This document shows, piece by piece, positions 47,568 to 60,326 of a stretch of DNA of 64,000 nucleotides; position 1 is the first letter of the stretch, and the number at the start of each line of letters is the position of its first letter. The position numbers and the translations under genes are program-made. The notes beneath the pieces were generated by a model that did no database searches, had not been told where the DNA came from, and was given only the letters and a program-made list of their open reading frames with translations. The stretch covers positions 1-64,000 of the forward strand of contig QZCP01000745.1 of NCBI GenBank assembly GCA_003956705.1, written 5' to 3'. Source of the DNA: Brevipalpus yothersi (lineage: Eukaryota; Arthropoda; Arachnida; Trombidiformes; Tenuipalpidae).

Positions 47568-49401
47568 TTATTTAGATTTAGATTTGGATTCAGTTTTTGA
47601 TTCCGATTTTGAATCAGCTTTTGTTTCGGATTTGGACTTTGATTCTGATTTGGCATCAGCTTTTGATTCCGATTTCGAGTCAGTTTTTGTTACAGATTTC
47701 GACTTTGAATCGGATTTTGCACTGGTTTCTGAATCGGATTTTCCACTGGTCTTTGAATCTGATTTTGCACTGGTTTCTGAGTCTGATTTTCCACTGGTTT
47801 CTGAATCGGATTTTGCACTGGTCTTTGAATCTGATTTCGCACTGGTCTTTGAATCGGATTTTGCACTGGTCTTTGATTCAGATTTTGTATCGGTCTTCGA
47901 TTCTGATTTGGCATCAGTTTTTGATTCCGATTTAGAATCAGACTTTGATTTCGATTCAGATTTTGATCCAGACTTGGATTTTTTGTACTCGTTTTCGTCT
48001 ACAAGCGTTCCAGAACCATCATCTGACCAATTTATATAAACTGACTTGCCACTTCTAGCAGACTTTTCCGCAGCCAAAACAACAGTGAATCCTTTGAGAG
48101 AGTCCATTTTAGTAATCTGAATTTTTTCTTTACCTTTTAAAAAGAATAACAATGGTGGAAAAGATTGTTGTTAGAACCGAATAAAGAAAAATTGGCCGAA
48201 AGTTTACTTACCTTTCATAACATCCACAAAATGCTCCAATTCTTGACCATAAGCTTCACCGAATCGAGATGCAAATGAATAAAAGTAGGGAGTTTGATTG
48301 GTTCCCTTGTTATTTTCGGTAATCACACCATTAGGTCGAATATTGCCGCCCGTTAACATTCCATCAAGTCCAAAAACTTCCAATCTTTGATCATAACCAT
48401 AGCTAGAATTTCTACTTAAATCAATTATGCCCAAAGTTCCGGAAGGAAATTTCATCATAATTCCCACAGTATCAAAATCATCAATCTCCTTGATTTTATC
48501 ATCATAAACGTGGGCTTGAGAGAACACTTGATACGGCAACTCACCGGTAACCCATAGAATGATATCAATATCATGACAAGCACAGTCCTTGAATATTCCT
48601 CCGGAAGTTTTCAGATACTCAATCGGAGGTAAAGGTGAATCACGGGCACAGGTTTTGATGACACGTATTTTGCCAACTTCACCAGCTCTTGCTCTGGTAC
48701 GACAATCAAAAAAACCAGGATCAAATCGACGATTGAAGGCAGTTAACAGTGGAACACCCATCTTTTCTGCCAACTCATAACATTCCTTGGTCCCATCGAA
48801 ATCGGGGGCCAATGGTTTTTCACATAGGACAGCTTTTTTGGCTTTCAATGATTTAATGGTGAGCTCTTTGTGGGTATATGTTGGTGTGCCAATGACAATA
48901 GCATCAATCTCAGGATCCTCGAGAACTTTGTCAACATCAGAGATGTCTAGAAAGGTTACATCATTCAAGAACCATGCTGTACGAACGTATTGTCGACGTT
49001 CGGCCACAGGTTCAACACAGTACACTAACTTTGTTCGTGGATTAGAATAAATTTTTTGCAAATGAATCATTCCGATACGACCCAATCCGAACAGAGCAAT
49101 CCTAACGGGACTGGTATCATATTTTTCAACCTCATCTTTAGTCACAGTCCATAGACTTTTGTCCAAACTTTTATCCGATGGATCGACACGAGAATCTTTG
49201 CGTACTTTCCATCCTTGTAGGTGAAGTAAGTATCTGAGTGTGGTAAAAATTGGAGAAGTTGGAAGAAAGAATATTCAAATATTGGAATTAGATTTCCATA
49301 AAACGCTACTAACCAAAATAAATTCAAATTAACTAATTCATTTGGTTGAATAGGGATTCGACTTACTCTTGATATTTGTTATCTTTTTTTCCATCAGCCA
49401 T
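47568..49401 (-). CDS. Gfo/Idh/MocA oxidoreductase with repetitive Ser/Lys/Asp tail
   Basis: NAD(P)-dependent sugar or cyclitol dehydrogenase, most like myo-inositol 2-dehydrogenases. Exons 49401-49367, 49233-48212 and 48133-47568 give 540 residues with consistent phases. The Rossmann motif ALFGLGRIG puts the glycines at residues 61, 63 and 66. CEKPLA supplies the catalytic Lys (151), and KDCACHDID matches the D-x3-H active-site pair of inositol dehydrogenases (Asp228, His232). Exon 3 completes the fold (GFTVVLAAEKSARSGKSVYI) and then runs in frame into about 138 residues made almost only of Ser, Lys, Asp, Glu, Thr and Ala in degenerate KSDSKTSA/KSESKTD units. Family members normally stop before this. 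The preferred start is the ATG at 49401, with a 35-base first exon. Confidence 0.87.
47586..47985. repeat. Coding minisatellite (tail of the oxidoreductase)
   Basis: Degenerate 15-30-base units run through this stretch, open in frame on the minus strand as the Ser/Lys/Asp/Glu tail. The opposite strand is open too, which is a composition effect. Confidence 0.85.
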
Positions 49402-49722
49402 TTTGAAAGAATATCTTATGTATATATGATATAACGTCTGTGAGAAAAAATTGTGAACGCTGAGAAAAAAATATACAACCAAAATTTATCGCAGAATACT
49501 TGGTTTCTAAATAACAAAAATACTCGTTAGAACCGAAACATTTATATACCGTAAATCTCCAATTTAGGGGGTGGAGTTAAGGGTTTGATTCTCGATCGTC
49601 ACTCCTCCTCTTACTTCCTCCTCTTCCTATGGAATCTTTTCAACTATCAAAACTTACCCCAAACTATATGTGCTTGTAAGTGATAAATTCTAGCAAAACG
49701 CAACAGGAAACACGAGACAAGA

Positions 49723-49727
<5 letters not shown>

Positions 49728-49782
<55 letters not shown>

Positions 49783-50003
49783 NNNNNNNNNNNNNNNNNN
49801 NNNNNNNNNNNNNNNNNNNNNNNNNNNNNNNNNNNNNNNNNNNNNNNNNNNNNNNNNNNNNNNNNNNNNNNNNNNNNNNNNNNNNNNNNNNNNNNNNNNN
49901 NNNNNNNNNNNNNNNNNNNNNNNNNNNNNNNNNNNNNNNNNNNNNNNNNNNNNNNNNNNNNNNNNNNNNNNNNNNNNNNNNNNNNNNNNNNNNNNNNNNN
50001 NNN

Positions 50004-50036
<33 letters not shown>
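49728..50036. other. Assembly gap inside a GA microsatellite
   Basis: Ns occupy 49783-50003 (221 positions), flanked on both sides by GA runs. Confidence 0.97.
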
Positions 50037-50038
<2 letters not shown>

Positions 50039-50322
50039 GATAGTAATCAAGGAGCTCTCTAGATGATTACAAGTAGCCTGAACAGTAATGCTTAGGCAGT
50101 AGAAAATTCTGACTTTAACTAGATTCTCCTACTACTATAATGATAACCATTGAACAATTTTCTGATGACTACTAGACTCATCCATTAAGTCATCCACACC
50201 AAGCTTATCAAAGACTTTTCTTGACACTCAGTTGACCTTAAATGAGTAAGACCGGTGAGGTCAGACTCGCTTTCTCCTTATCTTTTTTCACTCTTGGTTA
50301 AATGTTGAAATGATTAAAATCA

Positions 50323-50323
50323 T

Positions 50324-50350
<27 letters not shown>
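50323..50350. repeat. (CA)n microsatellite
   Basis: CA dinucleotide run, one of the few non-GA microsatellites in the window. Confidence 0.96.
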
Positions 50351-50354
<4 letters not shown>

Positions 50355-52115
50355 AAAATGATGTTGAAAGATGTGAAAGATGAGGTGTTTTCTTGCTCAA
50401 GTCATGGGCCCTAGTACGACAATTATTTTGACGCCAATATTACGTGATTACTCACACAAGTTTGCTCCTACTTAACTGTCTGCCAGAGGCGTTTGGTGAT
50501 GATTTTCGTTGTGATCAATGTTTTTTTACTCTCTCCCTCTTTTTCTCAGGGATTTTCAGCCAAAGGCACCACAACAGAAACACAAGTTGAGGGTGTAAAT
50601 GTCAACATCTCACGTTTGAAGTGGAAATTTACGAAGCCAAAAAAAATTGATATGTTTATACACTTATATTGATATGAAACATATGGACAATATCACGAGA
50701 TCAATCTCGCATTACAACACACAGTTGGTGTTTTTATTCTTATTGGGTATCCACTCTATGAGACTGTAATTATTCTTGCCTTTTTTTCCAACAATATTTT
50801 TCGGGTTTTGAGTTGGGATTCTTTCGATGAATGATGAATGATAATGTACTGAATGAGATGGAGAGAAAGAAAGATGTAAAAAAATTCGAATCTTAAATAT
50901 TTGGCATAAGTTCAATTTTGCCGGTGGTCATGAAAAATCTATTTAAAGAGGAAAGAATTTAGAGACTATCCAAATCAATGGTAGATATTCAATGATGAAG
51001 ATTTTTCTCATCATCACCAGGAAAACAATCTTGCCAGTGAAGATGTCGAATAGGTCCTATCAGCTTCGAGTTTGTGTGAAGAGGTCTTCTTCCAATCAAC
51101 TTTGATCAAAAACAAAGGTCATAATATCGAGATAATTCGAGAGCAAATAAAGTCTGATAATTAGAAGAGCTAGCTATTTCTTTTCCTGATGAAATCTATA
51201 TTCTGAAGAGGCTATCGAAGGATCGTAGCATTCCTTATTATGGTCTCATGTTTTCTATCTCTCTTATTGAGCATATTTTTTTGAAGAGATCTCTTCATTA
51301 ACGAGTTATTTCCAGTTTGATCTTTTCTTACTGCCCTTTATGCAATTAAGATAGGTGGAAGTGGCCTACAATCAAGAATGATCTCGTGCCAAGATAAGTT
51401 AATAGTTTGATAAACATTTTTCCAGCCAGCTTTAGTGAGATAAGTACTTCAAAAAGAGGGCTAATAAAATTATCTGTCAGATTTATCCGACTGATTCAAT
51501 GGAGAAGCTTAGGACGAAAAAGTATCAGAAAAAGTGGAAAAGAATTATCTTTGATAAATAAAATGTATTTTATGCCCTTGAGCATAGTTTATTTAATTTA
51601 GATCGATAAAATTGAAAATTCCATAAATAATAAGATGACTGATTCTGACTTCTACTGATAATTACTGATAATTCTGCATTTTTGTGATATGTGTATAAAT
51701 GTCCTGTAGTAGGCTCTGAGATGAGAATGAATTTTTTTCCAAATTTCTAAAAATCATAAACTGGTGAGAGTGAAGAAATAATACTAATTCGAATCACTGG
51801 AGTGGAGAATTTCATTCCAAAATAATTCAAACATAGTATATATTAGGCCTAACAGTATTCCTTAGCTGATTAGAGCATTGGTAGAACTATAAGATATAAT
51901 ATCATGAGTAGTTTTTCATCAGAATATTCTTGTAATGAAAGTTCAAAAAATCCTGGTAGCTTTGTATGCCTGATTAAATTGATTTCTGAAGAGAAGCACA
52001 TCAGCCATCGTCTGATGATGGAATATGATGACGAAACGTAGACATCACACGTTACGATATTCGGACATTACTGCTAGGTGATTTTGCTTACTTGATTACC
52101 AAAAGTGTTTCAATC

Positions 52116-53046
52116 ATGAAATTCGGAATATTCATTGGAATTGTGCTAGTGGCCTGTGTATTTGCCGGTAAGTTGCACATCAGCAATAAGCAATGCAGGA
52201 TTGTGGGAACGTTTCAAATGATGTAATTCGCAACCTAATGAATATTAATCCACAGGGCATAGCAACAAGCAAGAAATCGATGATAAAGTAAGAGCTCTTC
52301 GTGAGAAGGCTATGACACTTTTGGGCCGTTTGTGGACAAACGAAAGAGATGCCCAAGAAGATGGTATCAAAGTTGTACCATATGAGGTGAATAGATTGAA
52401 CAAAAAAGATTTAGGCCGTTTGCTTGATGAGTTGAAAGTTCAGCGAAATATGGAAGAATTAGCTAAAATAGAAGAAAAGTTGGACGTGATTGAAACTGCA
52501 CTTCCGAGTCTAACTGCGTTGGTTGAAAGGAATGCAGTTGCCCTACGTAATCCGAATGCTGTACAGACGAGAACTTTTCTTGGTGCAATGCAGCAAACTT
52601 GGCAATTGACAAAAATTTTGTGGGAAAAACGCAAAATGATCCTGGAAGCCTGGCCTGCGATCATGTCAACCATGCAAGCTCAAGGACTCCAAGGAGTTTT
52701 AGAATTGATCAAGCCAGCAGTTCAAGAGATCATGAATGACGCAAGAATGGCTGATACTAAGGAGCAAGTTGAAATGATGGCCCAGAAGATCGAAAATTTT
52801 GCCTCCGCTTTGGCTATATTACAACAATTCGGTGATAATAGTACCACAGTCGATACTCTTACCAAAGCATTGGATGGCCTTGCTATTGCTGGTGAATACC
52901 TTACCGGTACATCGAGAGATGTCACACAGCAATTGGCCCAGGACATGTTGGTTTCCAAGATTGTTAGTACCGTTATAGCTGCTGAAGGGTCGCCTGTTAA
53001 TTTCATGGGTGATATGTTGGACAAATTATGTCCAATGATTGTGTGA
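52116..53046 (+). CDS. Secreted all-helical protein, family unknown
   Basis: Exons 52116-52167 and 52256-53046 give 280 residues. A signal peptide (MKFGIFIGIVLVACVFAG) is encoded by exon 1, and the phase-1 intron falls at its end. The mature chain is predicted almost wholly helical: amphipathic, rich in Leu/Ala/Met/Lys/Glu, with heptad-like stretches (LGRLLDELKVQRNMEELAKI; EQVEMMAQKIENFASALAIL). The only Cys in the mature part is near the C terminus (LDKLCPMIV). No catalytic motif, repeat or named domain was recognised. A secreted or gut-lumen helical-bundle role is plausible, but this is inference. Confidence 0.8.
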
Positions 53047-53708
53047 TTTTGACCTGTGAGCTTTTGCACGCATCGTGTTTTATTGCATGATGAACTATCA
53101 AGGGGAGAGAAATCCAATAAATTGATAGATTGAGAAGAATTGAATCATACATTCGAAAAAAAAAATCTCAGGGAATTGAATCATGAAAAGTGATATCATC
53201 TTGGAAAAGATTATCCAACCTTCGAAAAATTCGATGATGTTAGAGAAATTTGAAACTCTATAGACATCATGAATTTTAGACAGAAATTTTTTATCGGGCA
53301 ATCAAAAAGTTAACGAAGATAACCAAATTAGATTGCAAAAAAAATTGGACAAGAAATATTCGAAAAAGATTGCAATATTTCAGGCTCAATCTATTGAGAT
53401 GTTAATCTCACTCTCGCTCAATAATATTCATCCAAATTATTGAATTGAATTTGGAATTGATATTCATTTGTGACCGACTTTTGGGTGGAAAAAATTCCTC
53501 AATTGAAGAAGATTTAATCCAGAAAAATAGTTTACATTTTGAAATCGATCGAAAAAGTGAACAGTTTTCTCAACTTGAGACTTGCGCAATTGTTAATGTT
53601 TACATTTAAAGTGAATTTTGATGTTTTTTGGTTTGTTTTTGATGATTTTCGTCAACATGTTTATGGCTTGATTGTGCGTGTCAATTTGTTGTGTGTTTAA
53701 AATAAAGC
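53047..53708. other. Intergenic
   Basis: 3' UTR of the secreted-protein gene and promoter of NDUFAF3. Nothing else recognised. Confidence 0.6.
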
Positions 53709-54542
53709 ATGTCTCACCTTAATTCTATTGGAAATCAATTGATTAGGTGTACCTTAAGACGGTGTACACCATTGATCAATCATAATGTATCCAGAAACTG
53801 TTCAGTGAATATATTTTCGGAGGGTAAAACAGTGTTACAACATTTGAATACAAAAATTCCTGGAATTCTTGGTATCAAATCTTACAATGAAATTGGTTTC
53901 CGATTGACTAATGATTTATTTGTACTTGGTCCTATTATATTATTTCCCACCAAAATTCTTGCCTGGAATGTCAAAGATCACACATCAATCAATGAAAAGT
54001 CTCTTTCTCTGTTCCATCTGATAGTTCCCAAAGTTGATATATTAATTATTGGTAAGTACAAGTTCACTTTCTATTGATATTGATGATGGCGTATATTGCA
54101 AATTAATGCATTGTCTCTCCTTAACTATTCTGAAAATTCAGGTGCCGAATCTGAAGAAGCCAGACACAATCTTCTTGGAGCCCAAATGTATCTCAACTCT
54201 AAGGGTATCAATGTCGAATTATTGAGGACCCATTTGGCTATCGAAACATACAATTTTCTTGTCAGCGAAGGTCGTAATATTGCCGCCGCTCTTTTACCTC
54301 CTCTCAAGCTTCCCAAGGATTTTGATTTCAATTCAATGAAAATTATGTCTCCCCATGGTACACCTGTCCAGTGCCAAACGTTTTACGATCAAGATTTTAA
54401 GGATACAGAATACACATACGCAATGAGTAGCCATGCTGAATTGACAGAAAAATTCATAAATGGTATCATAACTCGGGAGGAGCTTCGTGATAAATTGAAA
54501 GAGGTGAGAAAGAATAGTTTGTGGAATCGAACTAGAATCTGA
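53709..54542 (+). CDS. NDUFAF3: NDUFAF3, mitochondrial complex I assembly factor
   Basis: Exons 53709-54051 and 54142-54542 give 247 residues. The N terminus is a plausible mitochondrial presequence (MSHLNSIGNQLIRCTLRRC: basic, no acidic residues). The core is the Mth938-like domain of NDUFAF3: SYNEIGFRLTNDLFVLGPII, then WNVKDHTSINEKSLSLFHLI, VPKVDILIIGAES, LRTHLAIETYNFLVSEGRN and IAAALLPP, aligning well with the vertebrate protein. It works with NDUFAF4 in early assembly of the complex I Q module. The C terminus is about 60 residues longer than the conserved domain (LTEKFINGIITREELRDKLK). AATAAA at 54830-54835. Confidence 0.9.
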
Positions 54543-57249
54543 TCCCGAGTATGCAAGTTACCAGTCACCAGAGATGAGAGTTTGTTTTTGTTGCAAGATG
54601 AATATCTCCACAAATTCGCTCCAGATGAAGCTTACTCAGGTGTAGAGCATTCTTGTTTTGTGATCCAAATAGAATTTAGATACAAGAAAGCTCAAGACTA
54701 GGATGACAACTTCCATCCATTCTCGCAGTCTTTTACCTCTAAACCATAGGACATGTTAGTTTGAAGATGGAAAACTTTATTTCTGACTCGTGAAAAGAGT
54801 TATGTTTTGTTTTTTCGAAAAATTTGAGTAATAAATTGAATCTTTATTGCTGAAGAACTTCACAAAAGCTTCTCATCGTTTCTTCGTACCGGAAAAAAAC
54901 TTGATTTACTCAATCAAGCTTATCAAATCTTTTCTCAATTTAGCCTGTTGAGGTGCTGCTGTCTTCCGCATAATTACAATTGTAGTTTATCTACACACTC
55001 ATTGTGAATCTTAATTAGGATGTCTGAATGGGAAAATAAGGATTAAGCTATCAGGAGAGAACAAGTGAGATTCATTCAACGACAAATTCATCAACATGAC
55101 ATCGAAATCAAAATTTACTATCTCTTAGCCGAAGCGATAGCATTCTCATTTTTTTTTCTCAATTCCTTCTTCTTAAAAGGGATCAAAAAATCCTCTACAA
55201 ATCAGTTCATACATGTATATTACCCATATGTCTTCATAATTTGAAAGTTAAATAGTTCATGAAATTGAGATTTTTACTGTCAGTGAGCAATTTGAGGTTA
55301 GATTTATTGGCATGTATCTTTTTTTGAGACAATATGAGCACCGTACAAAGCAACAATTTCGAGCATAATTAGTGATACCAATATCGGATGCTGGAAACGA
55401 TCCCAGACACACTAAAGAGTGTGCTGAATAATTTTCCGAGTTGGTACTGGAAGTCGTGGAAAAGATGTTGACTTCGAGAGAGCTCTAATTGAATTGATCA
55501 ACATAATTGCATATTTAATATGCTTCAACTAGAAGAATTCTTGGAAATTTTGCATGAAATCACAATGTTTGATGGGACTAAATCGTCTATTGCAACCCCT
55601 ACTAACGAAAACACATCGCCTTAAGTTTTTTTCAGAATTATTTCTTCAGTACAATAGCTAGCTTCTTCAATAGTGCCTCACTATCTACTGATGTGATACT
55701 TTAAGGACGGAGTTCAAGCTAGAGGACACATGAAAATCTTGCATTTTAGTATTAGCAAGATGCAAAGCAATAGGATCCATATCTGAATTTTTATTGGTAC
55801 AAGAAACGCCTCAGCGAATATGAATGTAGAATCATGAAATAATTATCCGAATCTTTCATTTTCAAGGAAGCTGCCAAAATATTGGCTAGTAAGAGAAACT
55901 AACTAGCTATGAGCTACTTAACGAGAAAAATCTTCAGCATGATTGTTGAAATTGATCTAGTCTCAAGAGCACTTCTTTCTCTATTTTCTTTCAATCAGGC
56001 TAATCTGAAGCTTTCCAGCTCTCTGATCTTGAAGACTGAGACATTTCCATTTTCTTCGATGAAAATGAAGCCGAGGGCACGTTCATTACACCTTGATGGG
56101 ACAAAACTTTTCAGTATTAATCACATTTATGTTTTCAAATGAACAAATTTTTTTATCAAGAATTTTGATCTCATTATTATTCCACTCTTTTCACCGCTTC
56201 CTGATAATTGTTAGTTGATCGTTGAGACATTCAATTCGATTTTTCCCTATCAGCATTTTGTAAATGCCTTTAATCTCTATTGATCTCGAAAATCATCTGT
56301 TCTGATCTCAATTCATAGCTAGTGAAGAATTTTCGTCATCTCATGCTCTCTTACTCCAACTCAAAGAAGGGGCTAATCAATGGTCCCATAATGATAATGG
56401 CCTTGTACCAAATTCATTTCGTTCGCCAGGAAAAGGATTTATGCCATTTAGTTGAATGGCTTCACCACGATCATTGATTCCTGATCATGAGTCAAAATTA
56501 TCACATACCACTGTTAAGCAGTGAGTGGAGAAGATTGTGTTAGCGTATAAGTCCGAGAAAGTATGTCCTCTCTAAATTCCAATTGATCTCCATGATGATC
56601 ACAACTTGATCATGGTAACGATTAAACGTTAAAATTTCGTCACTAAAACCATTAAAACGCACTCTAGTGGCACACTGCGCGTATGTGTTACAGACAGCAA
56701 CTTAACTGTCTTGGTGAGAAATGTTGATCAAATTATTATCAACATGATATTGAGGATCACCTTTAACCTGAATAACTGTTCTTAATTCAATTTTTGATCA
56801 TTTTTAATTTCTCCATGATAATGTAATTCATATTGAATCTACTGGTAAGTGCACATCCATCGATCATCATAATAGTGTGAATAGTTCATCTTTTTCTATG
56901 CTTAAATGTTTACATGTTGATCACAAAAATAAAAGCAAGTTTGTTTTGTTCTGCTTTTCTTGTCGGTGAAGCTCTTGAACATTTAATTGTTGGTGAAATG
57001 AATGGTTGACCGATCATCTCTGGTACTGATGGCATCGATTGCATTTTATCTTGTGTCTCAAATCGATCTACTTTGACAATTTAGAGCCAGAGAATCTGAG
57101 GCGCGCGAGGACTTCTCTTATAGACTGGAAACACAATTGGTTTCATCTACAATCTTTCTTCAACTAGTCTATCATGGACATTTCTCTACAATAATTCAAT
57201 TACAATAGTCTGTCCACTTTAATGAGTTCATCTGTGTACAAACTTCATC
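54543..57249. other. Long intergenic region before SON
   Basis: About 2.7 kb with the NDUFAF3 3' UTR at the left. A 77-codon plus-strand frame at 55909-56142 has no recognisable domain and is probably chance. No RNA gene, repeat array or transposon ends seen. Confidence 0.55.
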
Positions 57250-59263
57250 ATGTCTTTTTACAAGCGAAGAAGGTACGAAGAGTCCAATTATAATTCATCT
57301 CGCAGTGGACACCATTCAAGTAGCCATGAACCATTTACTGAGTATAATCATCGTTACAATTCCCATCGATCTCACCATTATACCGGTTATCCTGATGATG
57401 ATGATCATAGAGGTGTATCAGAGTCTTCTCATCGTAAAGATCGATCGCGAAGAAAAGAACGGAGTCATGATTCAAGAAAAAAATTAAGTGAAACATTCGT
57501 CAATTATAAGTACAACATAGAACATGATGCACTATCGGATACTGGAAGTGCTGATGAACAACCATTTTTCTACTGTTATGAATCCAAAAGAAAACGATCT
57601 CGCAGTCGATCGGGTGATCGTAAGATTGATAAAGAAAAATTGCTTCGTATTGCGAGAGAAAATTTGGAGAAAATGATCGAAAAAGGAGAAGTTCCGGGCG
57701 AGAAACGTGATGTAAATAAGATGGATTTAGATACAATCAAACAATTAACGACTCAAAAATCACTTTCCCAATGGACTCAACTTTGTGATCGTATTGTTCG
57801 TGAAAATGATGGACACTATTCCAACTCTGATCACTCTGATACCGAATGTGCTCCTACAGATCGTCCAACTAGTTCTCTTCGACCTAAAGATCCCAGAATA
57901 CCAGGTATTCAAATTAAAGTTAGAGATTTTAATCAACTCGAAACTAGAACTGCTAAACAAGTTCAAAAAGATTTGCTCGATCAATTTCCTGTGTCCAGTG
58001 GTTCTCAGCATCGTTTCAAAGAACTTGAGTGGAAACCAGTAGAACCTCCTCAGCAACCTCAGCAAAAATCTAATAATAATAATAAACTCAAGAAAGATGC
58101 TAGTCTAAAAAATGATGGAACCCCTTCAACATTCGATAATGAAACAAATACAATTCAACCAGAAACTGCGAGGGGTTTACAAATAGACTTAGGTACCATT
58201 ATGTCTCAACGTCTTAGCGCTATGCGACGATTACAAGAGAACCCTTGTGATGTGGTTGCACTCAAGCAAATTTATTCGGCCCAAGAAATGGTATGTTACT
58301 CCAAGGTTTTTTAAACACTTTGTCATTGGTCGAACGAGAGATGTTTTATCAAAAACATAAATAACTGGAAGATAAAATTCATTCATTGAGTCATCTTGAG
58401 AATTCACAACTTTCTTATTTGCTGACTCAAATTGATAGCTTCTCTACACTTTGTTAGTTTTGCTTTATGAAGGGCGAAATTGTTACTCTCACTCCAGTTT
58501 TACTGTCTTGTTCGTTAGTTTAGTGAAAATTGAAATTTCATTTGCCACTCAGCTAACACACCTCTCTCTCTTTTTAATTAAAGATGCAAGAGTGGACCCA
58601 ATCTCAAGTTCAAGAAGGGCAATTTATTGGTTCTACAGGAGCGCATTGCTTGAAACCTGAGGAATTAGAGCCTGCTGTGCCAGCTTGGACGAAAAAAGTA
58701 AGTTTGATTCTCATTATTGATCTGATTTTGTGTACACAATGTCGATCGATAAAGTTATAATGAAACATTTTTTCTTACAGAGCCAATTCAAAAATGCTGA
58801 GAGAATTAAGGATGGTGTTGGGCTCCAATTATTATTAAAAATGGGCTGGAAAGAGGGAACAGGGCTAGGCAAAAATAATGAAGGTCTAATCGAACCGATC
58901 ATCCCTTCCTTAAAATTTGACACCAAAGGTTTAGCTTCAGAAGATGAGAAAGCTCCCAAAGTTCCCCTACAATTGATCAGTCCTCCAGGTACTACAGGTC
59001 CTGACTGTAAGAATCCCATATCGATGCTCCAAGAGCATTGTGCAAAGAAAAAGTGGCCTATACCACACTATGAACTTATCCAATCAAATGGTCCATGCCA
59101 TAGACCGACATTTTTGATGCGAGTTACGGTGAATAATGTACAATATGAGCCAGTAATTCCATCTCCAAACAAAAAACAAGCAAAAGCAATGGCTGCTGCC
59201 GTTTGTCTACAATCTTTTGGACTACTCCCTTCAACTGGTCCAGTAAATTCTACGGAATCATAA
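57250..59263 (+). CDS. SON: SON splicing cofactor (short arthropod form)
   Basis: Exons 57250-58290, 58584-58697 and 58781-59263 give 545 residues, all phase 0. Nuclear-speckle protein needed for splicing of weak introns. Residues 1-125 are Ser/His/Arg-rich (HRKDRSRRKERSHDSRKK; KRKRSRSRS). KIDKEKLLRIARENLEKM matches the conserved SON block just after its RS region, and FPVSSGSQHRFKELEW (near 247) and IMSQRLSAMRRLQENPCD match later SON blocks. Exon 3 has a G-patch (GVGLQLLLKMGWKEGTGLGK) and a C-terminal double-stranded-RNA-binding domain (about 465-535; NPISMLQEHCAKKKW ... SPNKKQAKAMAAAVCLQ). The huge repeat region of vertebrate SON is absent. AATAAA at 59445-59450. Confidence 0.93.
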
Positions 59264-60326
59264 TATCATCATCATCATTATCATCATCATGGAAAACCAT
59301 CTTGTAAGCTCTTTTAAAATCTAGCCTATCACATCGTTTTCCCGTTGAGCCTGTGATAAAAGTGGCTTCAAAGAGTATGTGAATTTGTCTCTTTTTTGTA
59401 GAACTTTTTTGTGTGAACATTTTTCCTCTACATTTTCGTTGGAAAATAAATGTTCAAAAATGCGCTTGCAAAGGTTTCATTTTCCATCATCCCCATCATC
59501 TCCTCAAGCGCCTCGAATGACTCATGAAGCCTCTTATTTATTTATTTCATCTTTTATCATCATGCTACTTCATCTCTTATTACGGAAGACGAGATGGAAA
59601 ATACGATTAAGATCAATTATTGGTCTTGTTGAGGCAAACATTGAGTCATTGAAGTTGATGAGAATCTTTCGCTCTCACAATTGTAATGATTGAAAGCTTA
59701 TGCGCACAGCATTCCACAAGCACAGTGTAGTGGATTAAAAATATGAGAAAATACCGTTTTAAATGAATGAGATTTTTCGATTCGTTCTCAGTCGAGCCTT
59801 TTAACTGTTATCATTTTCGGTGCAAATTTTTCCAATCCTCAAAGTTTAACCATCCTCTTGATGACCAGTTGATCAACCATTTACCATTCTCGTGCTCCAC
59901 TAAACTTTGAAACTTAGTGACTTAGTACACATATTCCACACAAGATGCCATGATTTCTTGAACATTTTTAGATTTTTAGAATTGCATTGGTCATCAATTT
60001 GATTGCATCAGTATTAAATGTTTTGTTCACGTTTTTTTGGAAACATAATAACACATAATAAGAACGATTTATTTTAGTGTTTCCAATTGTTTTGATTTTT
60101 GTTCATTGATAGGTGTTGCTGTTATCTCGATCATCTGATTGAGGCTCAACCGATCTGATAAGTTGGGATTGCAATTTTGTGTAGAAGTGTCATAAGTCTT
60201 ATTGTCTGAACTTGCATCGTGTGTGTGCGTGTGTGTGTGTGAAAATTTTGTCTTAAAATTTGTTTGTTATTATTTCGGAATTGAATTCAAGTGAATTTGT
60301 GCAACTCATATTTTCTCATCATCATC
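59264..60326. other. Spacer between SON and its neighbour
   Basis: Contains the SON 3' UTR and a GT-rich run at about 60220-60241, close to the start of the next gene. Nothing else recognised. Confidence 0.6.

Larger units (their letters stand above)
49402..52115. other. Gene-poor region with gap and microsatellites
   Basis: Contains a GA run broken by an N gap (49728-50036) and a CA run (50323-50350). No coding exon could be supported between the oxidoreductase start and the secreted-protein gene; small frames lack any domain signature. No RNA gene recognised. Confidence 0.6.

Noticed and set aside
47509..48039. Plus-strand 176-codon frame of Asp/Phe/Ser repeats opposite the oxidoreductase tail
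   Set aside because: It is the complement of the coding minisatellite. The minus-strand frame connects by a proper splice to a conserved enzyme, so the plus frame is a composition shadow.
55909..56142. 77-codon plus-strand frame in the long intergenic region
   Set aside because: No domain, splice partner or promoter context; length within chance for AT-rich DNA.
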